Shown here in pieces: positions 1 through 8,355 of a stretch of DNA of 64,000 bases. The translations under genes were made by a program, and so were the position numbers. The notes beneath the pieces are model-generated. The model was not told the DNA's origin. It did no database searches and worked only from the letters and a program-made list of their open reading frames with translations. Numbering within the stretch: the first letter of the stretch is position 1; the number at the start of each line of letters is the position of its first letter. Source of the DNA: Streptomyces sp. Sge12 (GTDB lineage Bacteria; Actinomycetota; Actinomycetes; Streptomycetales; Streptomycetaceae); contig NZ_CP020555.1 in the NCBI RefSeq assembly GCF_002080455.1, forward strand, positions 2,666,001-2,730,000, given 5' to 3'.

Positions 1-282
<282 letters not shown>

Positions 283-323
283 CCCCTCCCCCTCACCACC
301 CGCGACAAGGAAAGACCTCCACC

Positions 324-1547
324 GTGACCGCATCGCGCGTACTCGTCCTCAACTCCGGCTCCTCGTCGGTCAAGTACCAGCTCCTCGACATGGCCGACCG
401 GTCCCGGCTCGCGTCCGGCCTCGTGGAGCGCATCGGCGAGGAGACCTCGCGGCTGGTGCACGAGCGGATCGCCGGCGGCACGGCCCCGGACGCAGCGGGC
501 GGCCGGCGGGAGCAGGTCGGCCCGATCGCGGACCACGGCGCGGCGCTGAAGGCCGTGGCCGCGGAGCTGGCCGCCGACGGGATGGGCCTGGACTCCCCCG
601 AACTGGCCGCGGTGGGCCACCGGGTGGTGCACGGCGGGACCCGGTTCACCCGGCCCACCGTGATCGACGACGAGGTGCTGGCGGAGATCCGGAACCTGAT
701 CCCGCTGGCTCCGCTGCACAACCCGGCGAACGTGACGGGCATCGAGGTGGCTCGCGCCCTGCGCGCGGACGTCCCGCAGGTCGCCGTCTTCGACACGGCC
801 TTCCACTCGACGATGCCGGAGTACGCGGCGCGGTACGCGATCGACGCCGCGACCGCCGACGCGTACTCCATCCGGCGGTACGGCTTCCACGGCACCTCCC
901 ACGCCTACGTCTCCCGGGCGACGGCCGAGCTGCTCGGCCGGCCGGTGGAGGACGTGAACGTGATCGTGCTGCACCTGGGCAACGGCGCCTCCGCGTCGGC
1001 CGTGCGGGGCGGGGTGTGCGTGGAGACGTCCATGGGCCTGACCCCGCTGGAGGGGCTGGTCATGGGAACCCGTTCGGGCGATCTCGATCCGGCGGTCGTC
1101 CTCCACCTGGCGCGGGTGGGCGGCTTCTCGGTGGATGAGATCGATTCGCTCCTGAACAAGAAGAGCGGTCTGCTGGGCATGTGCGGCGACAACGACATGC
1201 GCGAGGTGCTCCGGCGGGCGGGCGAGGGCGACGAGGCGGCGAGCCTCGCCTTCGCCGCGTACGTCCACCGGCTGAAGAAGTACATCGGGGCCTACTCGGC
1301 GGTGCTCGGGCGGGTGGACGCGGTGACCTTCACGGCCGGGGTCGGCGAGAACGCCCACCAGGTCCGCGCGGCCGCACTGGACGGTCTGGCCGAGCTGGGC
1401 CTGGCACTGGACCTGGAGGCCAATGCCGTGCGCTCCGGCGAGCCGCGGCTGGTCTCGGCGGAGTACGCCCGGGTGGCGGTGGCGGTGGTCCCGACGGATG
1501 AGGAACTGGAGATCGCCACCCAGGCGTATGCGCTGGTTACTCGATAG
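324..1547 (+). CDS. ackA: Acetate kinase
   Basis: Acetate kinase transfers phosphate between acetyl phosphate and ADP, giving acetate and ATP; with Pta it forms the acetate overflow/uptake pathway. The 407-residue length is typical. Signatures seen are the N-terminal phosphate-binding segment VLVLNSGSSSVKY (residues 6-18), GHRVVHGG, FDTAFHSTMP, YGFHGTSH and LHLGNGASASAV, all of the ASKHA fold, plus GVGENA near the end. The GTG start lies a few bases after the A/G-rich segment AAGGAAAGACC. It follows pta by 41 bases and is probably co-transcribed with it. Confidence 0.97.
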   Translation: MTASRVLVLNSGSSSVKYQLLDMADRSRLASGLVERIGEETSRLVHERIAGGTAPDAAGGRREQVGPIADHGAALKAVAAELAADGMGLDSPELAAVGHRVVHGGTRFTRPTVIDDEVLAEIRNLIPLAPLHNPANVTGIEVARALRADVPQVAVFDTAFHSTMPEYAARYAIDAATADAYSIRRYGFHGTSHAYVSRATAELLGRPVEDVNVIVLHLGNGASASAVRGGVCVETSMGLTPLEGLVMGTRSGDLDPAVVLHLARVGGFSVDEIDSLLNKKSGLLGMCGDNDMREVLRRAGEGDEAASLAFAAYVHRLKKYIGAYSAVLGRVDAVTFTAGVGENAHQVRAAALDGLAELGLALDLEANAVRSGEPRLVSAEYARVAVAVVPTDEELEIATQAYALVTR

Positions 1548-1551
1548 TCAC

Positions 1552-1580
1552 TTGGACTTTCCACCAGACGGAATATTCCG
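1552..1580 (+). promoter_or_regulatory. Candidate pyk promoter with 12-bp palindrome
   Basis: In the 61-base gap between ackA and pyk, TTGGAC (1552-1557) is followed after 16 bases by TATTCC (1574-1579). The second box lies inside the perfect palindrome CGGAATATTCCG (1569-1580). This could give pyk its own promoter and a repressor site. It is an inference from sequence resemblance only. Confidence 0.3.
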
Positions 1581-1608
1581 CTACGAAACAAACCGATAGG
1601 ATCCAGTC

Positions 1609-3039
1609 ATGCGCCGTTCCAAAATTGTCTGCACGCTGGGCCCCGCCGTCGACTCGTATGAGCAGCTGAAAGCGCTCATCGAGGCAGGTATGAACGTGGC
1701 CCGATTCAACTTCAGCCACGGGTCCCAGGCAGAACACCAGGAGCGGTACGACCGCGTCCGGCAGGTCTCCGAGGACACCGGGCGCGCCGTCGGCGTCCTC
1801 GCCGACCTCCAGGGTCCGAAGATCCGTCTGGAGACCTTCGCCGAGGGTCCCGTCGAGCTGGTGCGCGGTGACGAGTTCACCATCACCACCGAGGACGTCC
1901 CGGGCGACAAGTCCATCTGCGGCACCACCTACAAGGGCCTCCCGGGCGACGTCTCCCAGGGCGACCAGATCCTGATCAACGACGGCAACGTCGAGCTGCG
2001 CGTGACGGAGGTCGACGGCCCCCGGGTCAAGACCATCGTCATCGAGGGCGGTGTCATCTCGGACCACAAGGGCATCAACCTGCCGGGTGCCGCCGTGAAC
2101 GTCCCCGCCCTGTCGGAGAAGGACGTCGACGACCTCCGGTTCGCCCTGCGGATGGGCTGCGACATGGTCGCCCTGTCCTTCGTCCGCGACGCCAACGACG
2201 TCAAGGACGTCCACAAGGTGATGGACGAGGAGGGCCGCCGGGTCCCCGTCATCGCCAAGGTCGAGAAGCCGCAGGCCGTCGAGAACATGGCGGCCGTGGT
2301 CGACGCCTTCGACGCGGTCATGGTGGCCCGCGGCGACCTGGCCGTCGAGTACCCGCTCGAGAAGGTCCCGATGGTCCAGAAGCGGCTCATCGAGATGTGC
2401 CGCCGCAATGCCAAGCCGGTGATCGTCGCGACCCAGATGATGGAGTCGATGATCACCAACTCCCGCCCGACGCGCGCGGAGGCGTCCGACGTCGCCAACG
2501 CGATCCTCGACGGCGCGGACGCGGTCATGCTGTCGGCCGAGTCCTCGGTCGGCGCCTACCCGATCGAGACCGTCAAGACGATGTCGAAGATCGTCACGGC
2601 GGCCGAGGAGGAGCTCCTGTCCAAGGGCCTCCAGCCGCTGGTCCCGGGCAAGAAGCCCCGTACCCAGGGCGGCTCCGTCGCCCGCGCGGCGTGCGAGATC
2701 GCGGACTTCCTCGACGGCCAGGCGCTCATCGCCTTCACCCAGTCCGGGGACACCGCCCGCCGCCTGTCGCGCTACCGCGTGACGCAGCCGATCCTGGCCT
2801 TCACCACCGACGTCAACACCCGCAACCAGCTCACGCTGAGCTGGGGCGTCGAGTCCTACATCGTGCCGCACGTGGACACCACCGACGCGATGGTCGACCT
2901 GGTGGACGGCGAGCTGCTCAAGCTGAACCGCTACAACCAGGGCGACACCATGGTCATCACCGCCGGCTCGCCCCCCGGCGTCCCGGGCACCACCAACATG
3001 GTCCGGGTCCACCACCTGGGCGGCGACACCCGCGACTGA
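1609..3039 (+). CDS. pyk: Pyruvate kinase
   Basis: Pyruvate kinase converts phosphoenolpyruvate and ADP to pyruvate and ATP. At 476 residues it is the normal bacterial size. Visible motifs are SKIVCTLGPA at the N-terminus, FNFSHG, the active-site lysine region IAKVEKPQAVENM, the metal-binding stretch VARGDLAVEYPLEKV, and ATQMMESM followed by PTRAEASDVANAILDG. The last third is the C-terminal domain. The ATG follows a weak AGGA. By position next to ackA and pta it corresponds to the second of the two pyruvate kinases known in S. coelicolor (Pyk2, SCO5423); that assignment is from memory of gene order. Confidence 0.97.
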   Translation: MRRSKIVCTLGPAVDSYEQLKALIEAGMNVARFNFSHGSQAEHQERYDRVRQVSEDTGRAVGVLADLQGPKIRLETFAEGPVELVRGDEFTITTEDVPGDKSICGTTYKGLPGDVSQGDQILINDGNVELRVTEVDGPRVKTIVIEGGVISDHKGINLPGAAVNVPALSEKDVDDLRFALRMGCDMVALSFVRDANDVKDVHKVMDEEGRRVPVIAKVEKPQAVENMAAVVDAFDAVMVARGDLAVEYPLEKVPMVQKRLIEMCRRNAKPVIVATQMMESMITNSRPTRAEASDVANAILDGADAVMLSAESSVGAYPIETVKTMSKIVTAAEEELLSKGLQPLVPGKKPRTQGGSVARAACEIADFLDGQALIAFTQSGDTARRLSRYRVTQPILAFTTDVNTRNQLTLSWGVESYIVPHVDTTDAMVDLVDGELLKLNRYNQGDTMVITAGSPPGVPGTTNMVRVHHLGGDTRD

Positions 3040-3073
3040 CGTCGCCCGCCGCACCGACTCTGCCGCACAGAGG

Positions 3074-3122
3074 CCGAGGGCGGCACCCCGCAGTGATGCG
3101 GGGTGCCGCCCTCGGCGTTTTC
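3074..3122. terminator. Bidirectional intrinsic terminator
   Basis: A perfect 18-bp stem (3074-3091 with 3098-3115) closes a 6-base loop AGTGAT and is followed by CGTTTT on the plus strand. It lies between convergent genes, pyk on plus and the exported protein on minus, so it can serve both. Confidence 0.85.
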
Positions 3123-3141
3123 GCGTGTGCCCGGTACGGGA

Positions 3142-4437
3142 CTACTCCGGCGGACCGATGTAGTTCTTCAGGCCCGGGACCGTCAGGGTGCCGCCGAACT
3201 GGCCGGCCTGAACCACCTTGACGTCCGTGAAGAAGGCGAACGGGACGTTCAGCGGCGGCGGGCTGTTCGGGGTGAACTCGACCGGGATCAGGCCGAAGAG
3301 GGCGCCCTTGAGGCTCTCGGTGTACATCGTCACCGTGCCACCGCGGATCTTGGACGTGGAGCCCGGACGCGACTTCAGGTGGGCGACGTTCCCCGACTTG
3401 CCGACCGTCTGGTAGAGGTCCTTGATGTCCAGCGAATCCGCGGTGAACTTGAGGACCTTCTTGGTCTTGCCGCCGGCCGTCTTCACCTCGACGATGCCGT
3501 GGTAGTCGAGGCCGTAGAGGGTCAGCCTGGAGCTGTCGAGGTACCAGGGCTCGTCCGGCAGGAGCGGGATGCCCGGCTCCAGCTCCGCGTCGGCCAGCGC
3601 CTTGGCGTCGTAGGTCGGGCACGGGAAGGGCTGCTTCCCGTCCGGGTCCTTCGTCTCCTCGTCCTTGGCCTTGTCCTCGCCCTTGGGCTTGTCCTCGTCC
3701 TCGGCCTTGTCCTCGCCCGTCTCGTCCTTGGGCGTCTTCTCGGTCTTCTTGACCTCGTCGGACAGGTCCTTGACCTCGACGCCGGCCTGCTTCGCCGCCT
3801 CGCGGATCGCGTCCGCGGACGGGTCGGGAGCCGGGGTGGCCTTGGGGGACGTGGACGGCGCGGGAGTTGGGTTCGCCTTCTCCTTCGCGTCCTTGAGGGG
3901 CCTGCCGAGTTCGTCGACGAGGTCCTTGAGCGCGTCGCCGACACCCAGCGGGTCCAGCGGGTTCGTGGACTTCGGCTGGTCCGGCGACGGTGTGGGGGCC
4001 GGGGCCTTCTCGCTGGTCACCGGGGGCTTGGACGCCGACGGGGAAGTGCTCGGCTTCGCCTTGTCCTTGGTGGACGCCGACGCGGAGGGTGAGGGCGTCG
4101 CGCTGGGCGACGTACTCGGCGACGGCGTCTTCGAGGGCGTGGGCGACGGGGACTTCGACTCGGTCTCCGCGGGTTCGTCGGACCGCGTCACACACGGGCC
4201 GGGCGCGAAGGGGATCTCCTTGTCGTCGGCCACGGCCAGCTTCGGCGCCATGCCCATCCCGACGAACACGGCCGTCGGCATCGCCGCGAGCGCCATCGTC
4301 TTGCCGACGGGTATCTGGATCTTGTTCAGCAGCGACTTCCTGGGCGCCGCGTGCCGCGGTCCCTTCACTACACGGGACTCTGCGCCTGGGGCCACGCCCC
4401 GCTGCGTCTCGTCACCCCGCACTGTTCCTCCCGCCAT
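3142..4437 (-). CDS. Exported Ser/Pro/Lys-rich protein with a DUF6230-like C-terminal domain
   Basis: No characterised function. A hydrophobic segment (about residues 45-71) looks like a signal anchor. A long low-complexity linker rich in Ser, Pro, Thr, Lys and Asp follows, and then a C-terminal domain from about residue 295 to 431. That domain shares spaced motifs with the DUF6230 protein two genes upstream: LKFTADSLD against FKVSADKLD, and TDVK...GGTLTVPGLK against TNVK...AGTFKLPNLK. I read this as homology. It overlaps the end of the DUF6114 gene, so the three genes form an operon. The start is uncertain: ATG 4437 is used, the frame stays open to GTG 4482, GTG 4368 is possible, and none has a clear ribosome site. 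Confidence 0.75.
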   Translation of the reverse strand: MAGGTVRGDETQRGVAPGAESRVVKGPRHAAPRKSLLNKIQIPVGKTMALAAMPTAVFVGMGMAPKLAVADDKEIPFAPGPCVTRSDEPAETESKSPSPTPSKTPSPSTSPSATPSPSASASTKDKAKPSTSPSASKPPVTSEKAPAPTPSPDQPKSTNPLDPLGVGDALKDLVDELGRPLKDAKEKANPTPAPSTSPKATPAPDPSADAIREAAKQAGVEVKDLSDEVKKTEKTPKDETGEDKAEDEDKPKGEDKAKDEETKDPDGKQPFPCPTYDAKALADAELEPGIPLLPDEPWYLDSSRLTLYGLDYHGIVEVKTAGGKTKKVLKFTADSLDIKDLYQTVGKSGNVAHLKSRPGSTSKIRGGTVTMYTESLKGALFGLIPVEFTPNSPPPLNVPFAFFTDVKVVQAGQFGGTLTVPGLKNYIGPPE

Positions 4438-5008
4438 CGGCGTGGGCAGTCGTCTCACTCGCGTGTGCCGTTTCCGTCCCACGGGGGCCAGGAATGCCCT
4501 GGGTGCCCTGGACGCCCATGTCCGCCGTCGCCTCCGCCTTGGTCAGGCCGACCGCGCCCGGCTGCTGCTCCACGGCCGGCTGCTCGCTCTCCTCCGCCGG
4601 CTGCCCCGGCGCCCAGGCCAGGGCGAGAGCGCCGCCGACCATGGAGAAGGTGAAGCCGACGAAGAAACCGCCGAGGTTGGAGACCGGGATCGAGACCAGG
4701 GCGAGCAGGATCGCGGCGACACCGGCGAAGACGCGGATGGTCTCCTGGAACCAGAGAGCCAGTCCCAGCGTGATCAGCAGTACACCGATGATCAGTGCAC
4801 CGGCACCGCCCGTGGTGGCCATCGCGAGACTGACATTGCCCAACCGGAGGTCCGCGTAGGGGAAGTATGCGATCGGGAAGCCACCGAGGAGCGTGAACAA
4901 CCCGGCCCAGAAGGGACGGCGGCCGCTCCATGCATGGAAGTGGTAGTACACCACGGTGGGCCAGGCGTCGTCTTCTGCGCGAACGTAAACCGGGGCCTGG
5001 GGGTTCAT
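4412..5008 (-). CDS. DUF6114 membrane protein
   Basis: A 198-residue integral membrane protein with about four hydrophobic spans (roughly residues 34-53, 61-87, 92-110 and 112-133) and a hydrophilic, Glu/Thr-rich C-terminal tail. The family name DUF6114 is from memory of how Streptomyces homologues are labelled; no function is known. The ATG at 5008 is preceded by AGGGAGC at good spacing, which decides it over the longer open frame. It sits between two exported proteins of the same operon and overlaps the downstream gene by 26 bases, which suggests that the three products act together at the membrane. Confidence 0.82.
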   Translation of the reverse strand: MNPQAPVYVRAEDDAWPTVVYYHFHAWSGRRPFWAGLFTLLGGFPIAYFPYADLRLGNVSLAMATTGGAGALIIGVLLITLGLALWFQETIRVFAGVAAILLALVSIPVSNLGGFFVGFTFSMVGGALALAWAPGQPAEESEQPAVEQQPGAVGLTKAEATADMGVQGTQGIPGPRGTETAHASETTAHADGGRNSAG

Positions 5009-5114
5009 GGACAACAGCTCCCTGGAAACGGTGGTACGGAGAACTCTGTGGAGCCCGGACGGGCGGGGGACGACGGCTGCCGCCACCCGCCCGGCCGGTC
5101 GGACAGGGGACCGA

Positions 5115-5756
5115 TCAGTCCTTGATGTCCTGGTAGCAGGGCTGGTCGCCACCGAGGAGGCGCAGCTTCAGGTTGGGCAGCTTGAAGGTGCCCGCCGTGG
5201 TCGCCCACGCCTTCTGCTTCACGTTCGTCAGGATGGCCCGGTCGGCGCGCTGCGAGAACGCGTACGGGCTGGCGACCGTACCGGCCTGCGGCTTGGTCTT
5301 GTGGCTCGGGTCGCCGACCGCGACACCGATGTCCAGGTTGGTGAACTCGGCGTCGGTGTCGAGCTCGGCCACATCCAGGTAGATGTTGCTGGCCTCGGCC
5401 GGGGTGCCCTTGTGACCGGTCTTCAGCTGGAGCGTGATGTTGCCCAGCGGAGTCGGGGTGACCAGGGACTGGCACATGTTGGTGATCTTGGCGTTGCTGA
5501 ACCCGGAGATGGTGACCGGGTGGTGCTGGGCGTTGCCCTTGAGGTCGTGTCCCTCGGCGACACCGCCGTACTGGATCAGGTTTTCACCGTCGAGCTTGTC
5601 GGCCGAGACCTTGAAGTCCTGGCCGGAGACGCTGAACGACGCCGCGAGGGCACCCTGCGCCAGACCCACACCGACCGCGGCCGTGGCCGCGATGCTCGGC
5701 ACCATGACGAGCGCGAAGCGCTTCCATCTGGTCCCGCCACGAACCTGAGAACTCAT
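5115..5756 (-). CDS. DUF6230 exported protein
   Basis: 213 residues with an N-terminal hydrophobic stretch (about 13-38) after a short basic head, i.e. a signal peptide or anchor, then a beta-rich domain ending in FKLPNLKLRLLGGDQPC. Streptomyces homologues were long labelled 'cholesterol esterase', but I see no GxSxG serine-hydrolase motif, so that name is not supported here; DUF6230 is the neutral name. The ribosome site AAGGAGGAACGAA before ATG is very strong, implying high expression. It is the first gene of the minus-strand cassette with DUF6114 and the DUF6230-like protein, and it has an unusually long upstream region. Confidence 0.85.
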   Translation of the reverse strand: MSSQVRGGTRWKRFALVMVPSIAATAAVGVGLAQGALAASFSVSGQDFKVSADKLDGENLIQYGGVAEGHDLKGNAQHHPVTISGFSNAKITNMCQSLVTPTPLGNITLQLKTGHKGTPAEASNIYLDVAELDTDAEFTNLDIGVAVGDPSHKTKPQAGTVASPYAFSQRADRAILTNVKQKAWATTAGTFKLPNLKLRLLGGDQPCYQDIKD

Positions 5757-6103
5757 TTCGTTCCTCCTTCTCGGACGTACATCTCCGGTCCGGGCCGTGC
5801 CCGTCCTGGGATGGGAGAAGTGCTACGTCCTCGGGAAGGAGCGCAGGCGGCCGGGCCGCGGCTGTGCCACGTCCGATACACCGGCGATCACCCCCGAGCG
5901 ACAACCACTGGGCCACGCGTTCGCGCAACCTGGAGGACAGGCCCCGCCGGTGTGGCAGAGACCCCCCTGTCCCACGGCCGGTGCCACTGCCACAGGCCGG
6001 CTCGGTGGGGACCCTCCACCGCGGCTCCGAGTGAGCGGCTCTGCGGGAAGGACCGAGCGTCGCCGATCGTGGTCCATTCCAGGCCGGGGCACAAGGGGGT
6101 TCG

Positions 6104-6118
6104 TTACTGGCGGGTAAC
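6104..6118. promoter_or_regulatory. Palindromic operator candidate TTAC-N6-GTAA
   Basis: TTACTGGCGGGTAAC forms an imperfect palindrome (arms GTTAC at 6103 and GTAAC ending at 6118). A further half-site on the other side, GGCCAGATAACC, follows directly. A very similar sequence recurs at 6233. The shape resembles sites of TetR-type regulators. It lies about 350 bases upstream of the DUF6230 start. Confidence 0.45.
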
Positions 6119-6232
6119 GGCCAGATAACCTGAGTGCGACCCGCCGCCGTCGGGCAGCAACACAGGGTGTCACCCAGGGCCACGACAGAACGGTCGATTG
6201 CCGAACACACCGGACAGTTCACGGGGTTCGAT

Positions 6233-6246
6233 TTACTGTGGGTAAC
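6233..6246. promoter_or_regulatory. Second TTAC...GTAAC operator candidate
   Basis: TTACTGTGGGTAAC repeats the 6104 motif with a one-base shorter spacer. Its right end abuts the large hairpin at 6244. Two copies of a palindrome in one non-coding region suggest a real protein site. Confidence 0.4.
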
Positions 6247-6289
6247 AGCGGCCGCGATTACCAAGTTTTGGTAAAGCGCGGCCGCTGTT
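6244..6289. terminator. 46-base hairpin downstream of the thioredoxin gene
   Basis: AACAGCGGCCGCG (6244-6256) pairs perfectly with 6277-6289, and inside it TTACCAA (6258-6264) pairs with TTGGTAA (6268-6274) around a 3-base loop. Only one or two bases are unpaired. It lies 95 bases past the stop of the minus-strand thioredoxin gene and could end that transcript, though no T-run follows. The inner TTACCAA/TTGGTAA could also be an operator. Confidence 0.55.
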
Positions 6290-6384
6290 TATCTACGTGT
6301 CAACAAATCGCCGGTGGTCCGGCGCCGCACGGCGGACCTGCCGCGGCAGGCTCCGAGCGGCCCCGGAGCCGGTCCCGAGGTGGC

Positions 6385-7389
6385 CTAGAAGAGCACCCGC
6401 GCGAGCGCCGTACGCGCCGCCGACACCCGCGGATCGTCCGCGCCGATGACCTCGAACAGCTCCAGCAGCCGCAGCCGCACCGCGTCACGGTCCTCACCGA
6501 ACGTGACCCGCACGGTGTCCACCAGGCGCCCGAAGGCGTCCTCCACGTGACCGCCGACCAGGTCGAGGTCGGCCGCGGCGATCTGCGCCGCCGGGTCCCG
6601 GGGGTTCTCGGCGGCCGCGCTGCGCACCGCCTGCGGGTTCATGTGCTGGACCCGGGCGAGGAGCTCGGCCTGGGCCAGGCCCAGCTTGGCCTCGGTGTTG
6701 CCCGGGTCGTCCGCCAGTACGTTCTTGTAGGCCTGGACCGCGCCGCCCAGGTCACCGGCGTCCAGCGCGACGACGGCCGCCTCCAGCAGCGCGTCGTACG
6801 GGCCGGCCGGAATCTCGTCGGCGGCCGCGTCGTCCGCAGGGGCCCCCTCCGCGTTCGGGTCCACCTCGATGCCGATGATCCCGAAGCGCTCCTCGGCGAC
6901 CTGGACCAGCTGGGCGAGGGTGTCGCGGATCTGCTGCTCGGGGGCCACGCCCTGGAACAGTGGCAGCACCTGACCGGCGACCACGGCGAAGACGGCCGGG
7001 ATGCCCTGGATCTGGAACTGCTGCATGAGCATCTGGTTGGCGTCGACGTCGACCTTGGCGAGCACGAGGCGACCGTTCGCCTCGGTGATCAGACGCTCCA
7101 GGAGCGGGCTGAGCTGCTTGCACGGCTGGCACCACTCGGCCCAGAAGTCCAGGACGACCGGAACCTCTGCGGAGAGCTGGAGCACATCGCGTTCGAAGCC
7201 GGCCTCGTCTACGTCGATGACGAGCGCGGACGGCGGCACCGCACCGGCGGACGGACCCGCCCCGCCGGCCTGACCGGCCTGGCGTGCCGCTTCGGCGCGG
7301 GCCTGCTCGGCCTTGGCCTTGGCCTCGCCGGCCGCCTTCACCGCGGCGAGGTCGACGACGCCGCTCATGGACATGTTTCTGGGCTGCAT
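6385..7389 (-). CDS. Thioredoxin-domain protein with TPR-like tail (YbbN/CnoX type)
   Basis: 334 residues. An Ala/Lys/Glu-rich head is followed by a thioredoxin fold (about 55-165) containing FWAEWCQPCKQL, i.e. a CQPC active site at Cys87 and Cys90, and the cis-proline region QGIPAVFAV. The rest is helical with tetratricopeptide-like repeats, as in the YbbN/CnoX co-chaperone family that protects proteins from oxidation. It is a cytosolic protein with no signal peptide. The ATG at 7389 has GGGGGAGGA upstream at good spacing, which decides the start against the longer open frame. A standard oxidoreductase role is possible because both active-site cysteines are present. Confidence 0.9.
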   Translation of the reverse strand: MQPRNMSMSGVVDLAAVKAAGEAKAKAEQARAEAARQAGQAGGAGPSAGAVPPSALVIDVDEAGFERDVLQLSAEVPVVLDFWAEWCQPCKQLSPLLERLITEANGRLVLAKVDVDANQMLMQQFQIQGIPAVFAVVAGQVLPLFQGVAPEQQIRDTLAQLVQVAEERFGIIGIEVDPNAEGAPADDAAADEIPAGPYDALLEAAVVALDAGDLGGAVQAYKNVLADDPGNTEAKLGLAQAELLARVQHMNPQAVRSAAAENPRDPAAQIAAADLDLVGGHVEDAFGRLVDTVRVTFGEDRDAVRLRLLELFEVIGADDPRVSAARTALARVLF

Positions 7390-7529
7390 GCGTACATCCT
7401 CCCCCGTGTGTGCGCACCGACGAAAAAGATCGCGTGAATTGGCCGTGCCGCCGTACTCTCGCGATCGTGATGACCGGTCGGCGCCGGGTCCCCACCTGGC
7501 GCCTGTAGCTCTTCGCGTGGTTGTCGCTC

Positions 7530-7552
7530 TTACGCTACGAGCCGTAGCGTAA
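7530..7552. promoter_or_regulatory. TetR operator candidate
   Basis: TTACGCTAC and GTAGCGTAA are perfect 9-bp inverted arms around the 5-base spacer GAGCC. The site lies about 75 bases upstream of the tetR gene at 7628, between divergent genes, so autoregulation by that TetR protein is the simplest reading. It could also act on the thioredoxin promoter. Confidence 0.6.
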
Positions 7553-7627
7553 CTCCCCCGGCGGCCCCGCGCTCCCCTTCCCGCCGCGTGATCTGAACCA
7601 CAGCGGCCCGTTCGGCTACCGACGGGT

Positions 7628-8263
7628 ATGGTCTCGGCCATGCGCAACCCCAGCCCCGGCCGCACCGGTCGTCCCCGCAGTGCCGCCGCGGACGCCGCGA
7701 TCCTCGCCGCGACCCGGGACGCGCTGGTGGAGCTGGGCTGGTCGAAGCTGACGATGGGGGACGTCTCCGCCCGTGCGGGGGTCGCCAAGACCACCCTCTA
7801 CCGGCGCTGGGCGGGCAAGAACGAGCTGGTCGTGGACGCGGTGGCGGAGCTCTTCGACGCGCTCGAACTCCCGGACCGCGGCTCCCTGGAAGCCGATATC
7901 GAGTACGTGGTCCTCCAGTTCGCGGAGCTGCTGCGGCGCCCGGAGGCCCGTACCGCCCTGATGGCCGTCGTCGCCGAGTCCACCCGGGACGAGGCCCTGC
8001 GCGACCGGATCCGGTCGGCGATCGTGGACCGGCAGAAACGTCTCGTCGTACTGGGCCGCGAGCGGGCCCAGGCCCGCGGGGAACTCCCCTACGAGGAGGA
8101 CGAGTCGCTCGCGGGCCGCACCACGGACCTGATCTTCGACGTGATCGCGGGCACGGTGGTCCACCGCGCCCTGGTGAGCTCCGAGCCGGTGGACGAGCTC
8201 TGGGTGGCCGCCTTCACTGCGCTGCTGATGCACGGCCTGCAAGGTCCGGCCGCCGCGCTCTGA
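7628..8263 (+). CDS. TetR-family transcriptional regulator
   Basis: 211 residues. The N-terminal helix-turn-helix reads MGDVSARAGVAKTTLYRRW (about 43-61), typical TetR DNA-binding; the remainder is the helical ligand/dimer domain. ATG 7628 is used; ATG 7640 (four codons later) is equally possible since neither has a strong ribosome site. It is divergent from the thioredoxin gene, with a 9+9 palindrome in between, and convergent with icmA. No ligand can be inferred. Confidence 0.88.
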   Translation: MVSAMRNPSPGRTGRPRSAAADAAILAATRDALVELGWSKLTMGDVSARAGVAKTTLYRRWAGKNELVVDAVAELFDALELPDRGSLEADIEYVVLQFAELLRRPEARTALMAVVAESTRDEALRDRIRSAIVDRQKRLVVLGRERAQARGELPYEEDESLAGRTTDLIFDVIAGTVVHRALVSSEPVDELWVAAFTALLMHGLQGPAAAL

Positions 8264-8297
8264 CGCCGCCCCGGCCCGGGTTCCGGGCAAACGGCGA

Positions 8298-8342
8298 CGG
8301 CCGGTCACCGCGCCGCCCGCACGGGGACGCGATGACCGGCCG
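8298..8342. terminator. Hairpin between convergent tetR and icmA
   Basis: CGGCCGGTCA (8298-8307) pairs with TGACCGGCCG (8333-8342) around a 25-base GC-rich loop. It lies in the 92-base gap between convergent genes. No T-run follows, as is common for Streptomyces terminators. Confidence 0.45.
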
Positions 8343-8355
8343 CGGACGCGCCGGA

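Larger units (their letters stand above)
5757..6384. other. Long intergenic region with palindromes, no gene seen
   Basis: This 628-base stretch separates the thioredoxin gene from the DUF6230 gene, both on minus. Reading frames here lack ribosome sites and family likeness, so I call no gene. It holds two TTAC...GTAAC palindromes and a 46-base hairpin, listed separately. The first 350 bases upstream of DUF6230 show no other clear element. Confidence 0.6.

Noticed and set aside
1537..3054. 505-codon frame antisense to pyk
   Set aside because: Low-complexity product rich in Val/Asp/Arg/Gly; a shadow of a conserved gene.
5797..6117. Possible 106-codon gene in the long gap before DUF6230
   Set aside because: No ribosome site, no recognisable family, and it runs through the palindromic regulatory region.
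6385..7794. Longer thioredoxin reading starting at 7794
   Set aside because: It would run through the TetR operator and the divergent tetR gene. ATG 7389 has a strong ribosome site.
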